This document shows positions 19,614-27,931 of a DNA stretch of 27,931 bases, piece after piece. The notes beneath the pieces were generated by a model that saw only the letters and a list, made by a program, of their open reading frames with translations, had not been told where the DNA came from and ran no database searches. Origin of the DNA: Gonium pectorale (Eukaryota > Chlorophyta > Chlorophyceae > Chlamydomonadales > Volvocaceae); NCBI GenBank assembly GCA_001584585.1, contig LSYV01000014.1, positions 774,173-802,103 on the forward strand. The letters are read 5' to 3'. The stretch's first letter is position 1. Every line of letters begins with the position of its first letter. A program made the position numbers and the translations under genes.

Positions 19614-22600
19614 ATGGGCAGCGGGGATTCAGGCGGCGTCTCAGATGAAGTCGCAGAGCGCCTCCTCGGCGAGTGCGATTTGCTTGCATTCTCAGCGCAT
19701 GGAGGCCATCACCTGTTCATCAATCGCATACCTCCGCGGCTGCCAAAGGAGGAATGCGAGACCCTTATTCTGGAGCAGCTGAGGACCGCAGCCGTGCTGC
19801 AAGTTTCCAAATGCAGCGTGATACCGCAGAACAGCCTCAAGAACAAGGGATACGGTTTCATCACGCTGAATGGCTCTCCGTCCCAGGCGGACCTGAAGTC
19901 CATTGCGAGCTCCTTGAACAACAAGCTCCAGGTATAACCCTTGCATCCTATGGATTACTACTTGTCCCCTGAAAGCCTCTCCAGCATAATGCAAGCTGCG
20001 GTTGTCCTTGCACTGACGGCGGTTAGCGCGGCCCGTTCCCTGCCCCCAACACGCAGGTCGGCTGCAGGACCCTTGGAGTACGCGTGTGCACCGACTGCCA
20101 CAACGCCCTCCTCGAAGAGGATAGCAGCGCGTCCTCACAAGACAGCTCCCCTCCTAACGAGCCCGGCAGCTGCGACTCGCCGGAAGCGTATGTCAGCGCT
20201 GTTGACGAGCAGCTCCTGGAGGCGGTGCCTGTGGCGGTCGTGACCCTAGGTTGCGATAATGACGACTGCGGCTCGCAGCTGGCCTGCCGCGCCGGCAGCA
20301 TCCAGAAGCCTCTGCCACATCAGTCAGCAACGCAGGATCAGGGGCAAGGGGTGGCAGTGCAAGGCCACGGCTCCGCGCGGCGGCGCAAGGGCCCGAAGCA
20401 GCAGGACCAGGGCACCCCGGCGGATGGCTCCAAGCCCTCCCACGGCCACAACGGCCAGGAGGGCAGCCGCGGGAGGCAGGGCAGGGCCCGCGCGCCCCTG
20501 CAGGCCGCCGTCCTCGCAGCGGAGCCCGCCGGACAGAAGCCGCACGCGGGGCCAGGTCGCGGCAATGCCGCTCCAAGCAGCTCGGAACGGAAGCTTTCAG
20601 TCTCGCCGGCGCACCAACAGCAGGCGCACGCGCAGGCTTGCCCGGACACCGCTGCTGCGGCTGTGGTAACTGCCAGCGAGGGCGCGGGGATTGGGGCAGG
20701 AGGGGACTCGTCGGCCCCCTTAGCCGCGCAGGCGGTACAGCAGCATGAGGAAAGCGCTGCGGGCTCCGAGCCTTCCTCGACGGCTTCGGGCTCAGGCCCT
20801 TACCCGAAGTCCCGGCGCGTCCCCTCACCGGGTGTCGCCCAGCCGCAGCAGCAATCGTCGGCGCCAGCGTCGGCACAGCTTGCTGTCAGCAGCTTTGCCA
20901 GGAACGGCCGGGCCCACAGCGGCCCCATACAACCGCCGCCGCCTCCTGCAGGCGCTCCTCCACCGCCACCGGCATCGCCGGCTCAGCCGCCGCCGCAGCA
21001 GCAGCAGCAGGGCTCGGCGCCTCCTCCTCCGCCCGCGCCTGCCTACGGCCTGCAGGGAAGGAACGGCCGGCTGCCGCTGCCCGGTCCGCCGTCGTCTGGG
21101 CACGTGGCGCCTGCGGGACCCCACGTGCGCGGGGGCCGGGCCCCGCAGCCGGCTGCAAACGGGCACGGCCTGCAGCAGGGCGCGCAGCAGCAGGACCCGC
21201 TGCAACCCCAACAGTCCCGACCTGGGGCCCCGGGCCGTGTGGGCGGGCCGGTCAGCGCACCGTCGCTCAACCGCGCCTCGGCGCCGCCGGCTGTTCGCTA
21301 CCAGTCGCAGCACCAGCAGCACCCCAAACACCACCACGCGCAGATGAGCGGGGGGCCCACGGGCTTCGGACCCCATAGCGGGTTCGGCTCGGGCGTCGCA
21401 CCGGTGCGTCGGCCGCCGCCACCGATGCCGGCGGCGGAGGCGCCGGATGCGGTGTACTGCTCGCCGCGTCACCAGGACGTCGTGGCCGGCTGGAGTGCCG
21501 GGCGGAGGAGCGGAGGCGGCGCAGCGGCGCCCGAGGCGGGAGGCGGCGGCGGGCCGGGTGTCGCCGGTGGCCGGGGCCCCGGGCACCTGAGCTGCGTCTC
21601 CGCGCCGCACCTGCACCCGCACGCCGGCGCGCAGCAGGGACGCTATTTCCTGCAGCAGCAGCAGTCCCAGTCCCAGTCCCAGGCGCTGGGTCCGCATACT
21701 GCTGGACACCAGCACCACCAGCACCATCGCTCTGCGGGCTCCGCGGCGCAGGCCTTTGCGCAGTCGCCGGTGCAAGTGCAGGGGCACGGCTTGTTCCAGC
21801 AGGCCCAGCCGCCGCCGCCGCAGCAGCAACAACAGCAGCACGGTCCGTACCCGCACGCGGCACAGTACAGGCACGACTCCCTGCAGCGGCTGCAGCACCA
21901 CCACCAGCAGCAGCAGCAGCAGCCTCCTCACGCGGCGCACGGCAGCGTGCCCAGTGCCCACCAGGTGCTGCAGCAGCACCAGGGGCCGCAGCTGCAGCAG
22001 CACCAGGGGCCGCAGCTGCAGCAGCACCAGGGGCTTCCACGCCCGCTCTCGGCGCACCTGCCGCAGCAGGCGGCGAGCTCGCAGGCGACAACGGCCTCGG
22101 CTTCGGCCTCCACTGCAGCCAAGCTGCAAATGTGGCCAGGTTCGTCGGGTGGGTGCCGAGTGCAGAAATGGGGTTTGATGGGCAAGCAGCGTCCTTTCGT
22201 GCGACGCTGTGCGTCCGCGTTCTTCAGTCCCAAGCACTCGGTCCAGCGCACGGTAGCTCTCTTGATTGGATTGTCCTGCTCCTGACGAAGTCCCGTCGTG
22301 GCGCGCTGCGCCGTGCACGCTGCCGAACCGAGGCCCCCTCTCAATCCTGCTCGTATCCCACAGGGCCCGCGACCGGAGGATTGGGCGCAGATGCGCGGCG
22401 CGTGGAGAGCCCGCTGCCGTTCGTGGCTTCGGAGCCACCCGGCCTGGGCAGCTGGCGCGCCGACCGGCCGGACGTCGACCTGGACGCGCTCGGCCGCCGC
22501 AGCCAGCCGCCGGCCGCGAGCGTGGTCGTCGGGGCGCTCCACGGCCCCGCGGCCGGCGTGCTGCCGGACCAGCATTACCTGGCACGAGGCAGCTCGGACG

Positions 22601-23451
22601 GGCTGGCGGACCCGACTTACGGGTTCGCCACGGCGCCTGGGGGCGCGGATGCAGATCTGTCGGACGAGCTGGATCCGCTGGCTCTGGAGCCCATGATCCT
22701 ACAGCTCCTGGAGAACGACGACGACGATGACTACCACCCAACGGCGCGCTCTGGCAGCCTTACACAGCCGCAGCGCAGCGGCGGGGCCGGGGGCTCCGCT
22801 GGGCCCGCGGACTGGGCCTCTGCGCACCACGGCGTAGGCCTGAGGCTGCACCAGCAGATGAATGCCTTTGGCAGCGTCCCCGTCCGCAGCCAGCTGTCGG
22901 AGCTCGCGGCGGGGCCGTCGTCGTTCCACGGCGGTGGCGCTGGCCTGGCGGCTTGGATGGCGAGCCGGTCTAAGTCATCCACCGGGACGACTGCGGCGGA
23001 CCCTGTCGGTATTGGCGGCGCCGCCGCGCTGCACTGCGTGCAGGGGGTCGCGGCAGCTGTGGCGGCGGCGTGGGCGCAGCCGATGTCCGCCGATGCCACC
23101 GCCGCGATGGCCGCTGCTGCCGTTGCCCCAGCCCCCGCCGCTGCAGCCGCGCGGCATATGGGTGCTGGCGGCGCCGTCAGGGCGGGCTACGGCAACGGAA
23201 GCGGCGGCGCGGCGGAGGCGCGGGCGCTGAGCAGGGAGAGCTGCGGCACGCTGAGGGCGGCGCGTGGCGGCAGGGGCCCGGGTCCGGGCGCGGGTTTCCG
23301 GGCGCTGGCGGCAGCCAAGGCCTCCGCAGCCAAGGCCTCCGCTGCGGGCGGGGGCCGCAGCGGCGGGGGCTACTTTGACGTTGGCAGCCTGGCGGCCAGC
23401 TCCCTGCCCAACGCCAACCTGCTAGCCGTCATGCAGCGGCGGGACGCCTGA
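19614..23451 (+). CDS. RRM protein with long Gln/Pro/Gly-rich tail
   Basis: Three exons, 19614-19931, 20057-22148 and 22364-23451, join in frame (phases 0 and 1) to give 1165 residues. One RNA-recognition motif spans about 31-116. RNP2 is LFINRI (34-39), RNP1 is KGYGFITL (78-85), and strand 4 (VGCRTLGVRV, 107-116) is completed across the first intron. Beyond it the protein is almost entirely low complexity: proline clusters, several polyglutamine tracts, a His/Gln-rich part with three copies of an eight-residue unit (LQQHQGPQ), a Gly/Ala-rich end and one acidic patch (ENDDDDDY). This composition suggests a disordered RNA-binding protein able to form condensates; targets are unknown. The second donor could also be at 22140 (CAG/GTTCGT), eight bases-plus-one codon frame shift being avoided because both sites keep phase 1 only after rechecking; GTGGGT at 22149 is the better consensus. 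The RRM call is solid. The start is the first ATG with a good context, but an extra upstream exon is possible. Confidence 0.82.
21968..22034 (+). repeat. 24-bp coding minisatellite
   Basis: CTGCAGCAGCACCAGGGGCC starts at 21968, 21992 and 22016, a period of 24 bases. It encodes LQQHQGPQ twice plus a third partial unit. The copies are nearly perfect and keep the frame of the RRM gene, so copy-number changes would alter tail length without a frameshift. Confidence 0.92.
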
Positions 23452-26400
23452 TGCCCGTCGGGCGGGAGTTGAGCTTCCTGGCGCCGCGGCTGGCGGCGTG
23501 GCGTGGGAGATACGAGCAAGGGTGTTGCGCGTGCGCTGTCCTGTCGCGGGGTGGCGTCGCTGCCTGGTGGCTGGGAGGCGAGGCTTAGCGGCGGGTGCGG
23601 TTGCGCGGCAAGGGCAGAGGTTTCTTGCGCCGCTGCCCCCTGCGCGCCGCATCGCCCATGTTGCGCTGTTGTCGTTTGCTGTTGCGGCCATGGGGGTGCG
23701 GAGCTTGCATGGCTGAGGAAGGGTGGCGGAACGGCGGGGAACTCGATGCTGTCACGAGACGTCGTGTGGCTGACAGATCGCGGTACGCGGCCTGGCACTG
23801 GCCGAAAACGGAATTAAACTCGATGGGGATCTGGACAGGATGGCTGCGGGTTATCAACACATTGCTTTTTTGCGAGTGGAGCGTCGGACCAGGGAGCGCC
23901 CCCCGCCCGGCTCTGTTGCGGCCGGGCGGCGTGGCAGGCAAGGGCAGCGGCCGCTCGGCCGTCCTCGCCGTGATCGCTTGGGCTGCTACCCCAGAGAGTT
24001 TTGTTGTGCTGCAGTGCCGCTTTGAACTGTGAGGGTTTGGGAGCCAGAGCCAGGCGCAATGCTGTGCTGCTGTGAGCGGGATTCGCGTCTCCTCGGGAAT
24101 ACTCGAGCAGAAGAGCCGTAAAAAGTGCGAAGCTGACGGCGCTGCGCGGGGCGCGCCAACCAGAGCCAGGGGGACCGTTGCGGCCCCTCGTTATGCGAAC
24201 CGCTAGTTTGCACGGTCGGGTGCGGGCTGTGGGCGCCAAGCTATAGCCTAACACGGACGGAGGTATGGGTTATGGGTTGCGCCGCGGGGCCTCTGTCGAG
24301 GGCCTCGCGGCGACGCCGTCTGACTTACTGCACGTCCCGCGCAGTCGCGGCCGTTCCCGATCCCAGGTTTGGTGCGCCAGGGGCGGGGCTGGGCTCGTGC
24401 AGCCGGGACAGTGAACAAAACCCGCCCTGCTCATTCTGGCAGGTGAGCGTGGGTGCTGCCTTGCCTCTTGTTTCTCTCGTGTGCTCGGATGCCGTACGGC
24501 CTGGCGGCGCTTGGCATCGGCAGAGACTGGCCTTCACGCAGAGACGAGATCTTATCAACCAGGAGCCTCCCGGCTCGGCTATGCATTGACCGGTGCGTAT
24601 TGGCCGGCGGACAGGTCATTCTTGCTCGCGTTGGCACGCCGGGCGTGAGGGACGCTTCGTGGTTCTTCGCCGTCCGAGTAGCGCCTCAGGGCCTACGCAC
24701 TTTGCTGCGGTGGGGAAGGGGCAGGTTGGGGGGTTGGCGAACGGGCTTCTTTCTGCACGGCCGCGCTTTGGGCTCCGCGTGGCGGGGCGCTTGTCACAGC
24801 CCTGCAACGTGTGCGGACCATTGGGCCGTACCGGCGGCGGTCGACGTCCTTCTGCGCGGTGCCGTTTACTTTCTTTTGGTTAGCTGCTGGTTGGTCCGCA
24901 TCGTAAACACGGCGGCCTCTGACGCGCTTGCTCGCCTGCTGCTGGGAGACAGGACAAACGACGACTCGGGCGTGTGCGTATGACGCAGATGTTTTCTTTT
25001 GTGTTTGGTGAATCCGTACATCCGTACAACACTTGGTATGCTGGTGATGCTCTTTTCGGATTTTCTCCATGGGCGGCGGAGCTGCCCGGTTTACTGCAGG
25101 GTCTCGGTTTGGCTGCATGCGCTTGGGTGCGGCATTGTCGGGCGGCGAATGAAGGGCGGGTGCGGGTGCGACCGGGCCGTTGCCGCCGGCAGTGTGGCAG
25201 CCGCTGGCTGGCTCCTTCATTGCTCCTTTTTGCATGATGTCTGAATATCTTCCTTACCACGAGGTGTTGTTTGCTGCGCGTCACAGGATATGGCGCGGCC
25301 TGGAGAGGCGCTTGCCGGGTCGCTTGGCACGCGGTGACTTGTCTTCCACACTGGCCCCGCCCGGGGTCGGTCTGTCGAGTCGGCCCCGGCGCGCTCTGGG
25401 CGGCGCCCCACCGCGGTTTCTGTGTCTCTCCGATGCTCGCTGTGTAGCGGTGCATGGTCCCGGCTGGTTTTGGGGGTTCGCGGTGTGGTGCTGAACCCGT
25501 AAAGCGCGAGACAGATGCGCCTTGCGCGCTCGCGAGTAAATGTTGTAGGGAGCTGTCAGCTCTTGAGCCGTGCGCGTGCCTTGCGCCGCCCATCCCTGCA
25601 CACGCATCATAGCGCCTCGCAGCCCCTCACAGCCCGCAACAGCGGACAGGCCCTACAGGCACAGATAGCACTCGCGCCCTGTCCAACTTGCCGAACAGGG
25701 GACCTCTATCTCAACCCGTGTCGCTCCCACACTGCTGCCCCTCACCACGCAAATGACGCAATGCTGCAGCCCCTTCAGGCGCCGGCAGCGCTACAGGTTT
25801 CAGACTCAGTTGCCGGAGCGGACGGCAGTCTGCCAGGTCTCAAACTGCAAGAAGACCGGCCGGGCTGTACGGGCTAGGGTACGGACCCGCGTCCTTTCTG
25901 TGGCAGCATACAGCCAGCCGCGGGACCTTGCTAGTGCAAACGGGGTTTCAATCCGGGATAGCAAGCGGGATTGCAAGGGGGCCGTATGTGGTTTACAAAG
26001 GCGTGTGGCTTGGTAGGGCGGTCCGAGCAGGAGTGGAGCAGGGCCCCCCCCCGTGCCCCCCCTGCCCCGCCCCTGCCCGTGCTTGTGCCCCATGGTGCAT
26101 CCGCCCCCCATGGTTAGTTTGCAGCACGTGAAAGTCACCTTGCAGCGCTCGGAGCAGAGTGCCCTAGACCCCTAGAGCCGGTGGGAGGTGGTTGTGCTCG
26201 TTGTACCCTGCAAGCATACTGCCTCCGCGCCGAGGGCCCTTGCCGGCACAGCTCCCTAACCTTTCGTGTACAACCAAGCTTGTTTTGGTAGCGAGCTAGG
26301 GTGCTTTGGCCTAGAGGCAGGCGGACGTGGCGAAACAGCTGCCGCTCTCGTGTCAAGACCTTGGACGCGAGCTGGTGTATAAGAGCTGCGCATGTTATGC

Positions 26401-26549
26401 GCGGCACTTACCTTTCCAGCTTCCGAACCACAATAGGCCGATTCCTTCCGCTGTCGCGTTCGAGGGTGAACATTCCATACAGCAAACCAAGCCACAGACA
26501 GTCCCTAGGCGCGACAGCGAGGAAGCAATTGGTATCCTGCATTGCAACT
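23452..26549. other. Gene-free stretch of about 3.1 kb
   Basis: I see no convincing coding exon, structural RNA or repeat here. Open frames on both strands (such as 24453-24983, +, and 24880-25593, -) show no domains, no splice-bounded core and composition typical of chance frames. The left part should be the 3' UTR of the RRM gene, but I found no TGTAA close to its stop. TATAAG at 26378-26383 may belong to the next gene. Confidence 0.45.
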
Positions 26550-27317
26550 ATGGCGCAGGTGCAGACGGCCACAGCCGGCGTTCATCCTGCCCCACGGGGT
26601 CTCGGCAGAGGCAGAGCCGTCAGCGCCTGGGCCGCACCGCTCCCACACAAAGCGCCCCCGCAGCTACATGCCACGAGTAATTTCAACGGCACGTGGCGCT
26701 TGGCGGAGGTGCCCGGACCATCTGGACGGCACTCGTCATGGGCCCTCGATGACCCCATCGGCGCGGGCCGTAGCGGCCGACGAGGCGTCGCGACCAGGGT
26801 AACGTCAGCGCTGGCTGACCCGCCAACGGTGCGCCCTGCTACCGTTGCCTCGCCGTCCAACCCGCCCTCCAACCCCCCGGCCCCGCCCACACAACAAGCC
26901 TCCGTCAGCACCAGCAGCGTCGACCTCCGGGGCGGTTCTGACGGCAGCGCCGGCGGGATGCGCCCGCTGGCGGCATCCCCTTCCGCGCCGCCCCCGGCAA
27001 CGGCCTCCAGTCCCCTCAACTCTTCGCGCGCCTCCGGGGCCGGCGGTGCCCGAGGCAAGCCCCAGCCGCCCCCCACGCCCGCGCTCCTTCCGACCGAGAG
27101 GCTGCAGCGGCCGCTGCCGCAGTCGTCGACTATAAATAGAGCCGCATCGGCCACGCCGCCCTCGGGCGGTGGCGGCGGCGGTGGTGGCGGCGGCGGCGGC
27201 AGAAAAGCCGGAGGCGCCAGCTCATGGGGCCGAGCGGGCGCCCCCACATTGGGCTCGGACGCCGGAGAGAGCTCGGACGTGGAGATTCCGGAGTTTATGG
27301 AGGTGGGCGGGGAGTGA
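26550..27317 (+). CDS. Possible disordered protein, unknown function
   Basis: A single open frame of 255 codons starts at ATG 26550 and ends with TGA at 27315-27317. The N-terminus (MAQVQTATAGVHPAPRGLGR...) is low in acid and could be a transit peptide. The middle is Pro/Ser/Ala-rich, followed by a run of at least ten glycines (about 208-220) and a short acidic end, SSDVEIPEFMEVGGE. No domain is recognised. The frame is also open upstream to an ATG at 26397, whose 51 extra residues are Arg/Ser-rich and could themselves be a presequence. TATAAG at 26378 lies about where a TATA box would favour the downstream ATG. The codon choice and the ordered charge change at the end favour a real gene, but an intron or a chance frame cannot be ruled out. 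Confidence 0.45.
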   Translation: MAQVQTATAGVHPAPRGLGRGRAVSAWAAPLPHKAPPQLHATSNFNGTWRLAEVPGPSGRHSSWALDDPIGAGRSGRRGVATRVTSALADPPTVRPATVASPSNPPSNPPAPPTQQASVSTSSVDLRGGSDGSAGGMRPLAASPSAPPPATASSPLNSSRASGAGGARGKPQPPPTPALLPTERLQRPLPQSSTINRAASATPPSGGGGGGGGGGGGRKAGGASSWGRAGAPTLGSDAGESSDVEIPEFMEVGGE

Positions 27318-27931
27318 AGGCGGGGAACGCGTCGCACGGGACTCCTATGGGTGTGCGACCGTTGAAGGACGCTCGTGGGGCTGTATTTTCTGGGGGCTGG
27401 GCGGTGTTGTACTTACGGTGTGTTACGGGGCGGTGTGTTACGGGGCGGTGTGGTGTGTGGTCGGATGCAGCGGTGGGGTGCACCGCAGTGCCGGCGGCGC
27501 GGTATCCGGGTGGGCTGGGGCCTCAGGGCCGCAGGGAGGTTGAAGGGAAAAGGGAATGAACAACGACGAGCTGGGCGCCAGCAGCGTTATGTCCCGTCCG
27601 GCGGCCAAGCCGGGCCGTAGGGGAGGGACGAGGGCCCCCGGGGTTCTTGGGGGCTGGGGTTCGTGGAGGGTGCGGACCGTGCTGTTGTGATCGCCGATGG
27701 CGCGGATGGGGCTGTTGTGGTGTGTTTCGGGGCTGGGCGTGGGACACCGCCTGGCGCTGCCCAGGCGCGTAGGCCCGGAGGTTACGGAGGTGGGGTGCGT
27801 GCGCGTGGGCGGTGCGTGTCTCTTGGGGTTGGATTTTCGGACCGTGTAGATGGAGACGGGGGGCGGGTTTCTGGCCGTGGGAGGGGGGTTGGGTATCCCC
27901 CCCCCCCAGCCAAGACCCATTGCACCCCAAA
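27318..27931. other. 3' flank at the right edge
   Basis: Strongly G-rich on the plus strand, with tandem GTGTTACGGGGCG at about 27419-27445 (two copies) and the dispersed repeat at 27541-27609. It resembles the G-rich 5' parts of introns in the WD gene. It may be the 3' UTR of the last gene or an intron of a gene continuing beyond the window. No exon was recognised. Confidence 0.4.
27541..27609. repeat. Dispersed repeat, copy B (inverse of 989-1056)
   Basis: This 69-bp block runs from TGAAGGGAAAAGGGAATGAA to GTCCGGCGGCCAAG and is the near-perfect reverse complement of 989-1056. It lies about 220 bases after the stop of the last gene. Confidence 0.85.

Noticed and set aside
20825..22741. 638-codon open frame on the minus strand
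   Set aside because: It lies antisense to the RRM gene exons. Its Arg/Leu/Ala content is the mirror of the Gln/Pro-rich codons and it shows no domain.
24453..24983. 176-codon plus-strand frame with a hydrophobic patch
   Set aside because: The apparent membrane segment is isolated and the rest is Arg/Gly-rich with no supporting exon structure.

Overview
The window looks like nuclear DNA of a GC-rich green alga, most likely of the Chlamydomonas/Volvox type. The genes are split by many short-to-medium introns. Donors are often GTGAG, GTGCG or GTGGG and acceptors are CAG after long pyrimidine tracts. Several genes have TGTAA (the usual volvocine poly(A) signal) downstream, and two genes encode plastid-targeted proteins. 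No prokaryotic operon, CRISPR array, rRNA or tRNA was seen. The organism assignment is an inference.

Layout. (1) 1-5826 (+): the last 11 exons of a WD-repeat gene, probably WDR49/WDR64-like, whose 5' end lies outside the window. (2) 5827-10822: 5 kb without a convincing gene, containing a 1.2-kb element with long inverted arms (8153-9381). (3) 10823-14221 (-): a complete six-exon gene for THF1/Psb29, a thylakoid-formation and PSII-biogenesis factor. (4) 14557-16146 (+): a three-exon gene for a small two-helix plastid membrane protein, divergent from THF1 across a 335-bp shared promoter region. (5) 16147-19613: a gene-poor stretch with tandem repeats, an exon-like fragment on the minus strand, another copy of the inverted-arm repeat and an orphan WD-repeat-like fragment. 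(6) 19614-23451 (+): a three-exon gene for a 1165-residue protein with one N-terminal RRM and a very long Gln/Pro/Gly/Ala-rich tail. (7) 23452-26549: no gene seen. (8) 26550-27317 (+): a possible 255-residue disordered protein. (9) 27318-27931: flank holding a 69-bp copy, inverted, of a segment found in an intron of the WD gene.

The clearest functional link is between the two divergent plastid genes. THF1 acts in PSII and thylakoid maintenance, and its neighbour has a lumen-type targeting signal plus two hydrophobic helices, so co-expression is a reasonable inference. I did not find a clear new multi-gene system. The most unusual items are the dispersed repeat families, the in-frame alternative acceptor in the WD gene, the unrecognised two-helix protein and the orphan WD fragment. 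Exon borders were placed by hand from splice consensus, frame and family similarity.
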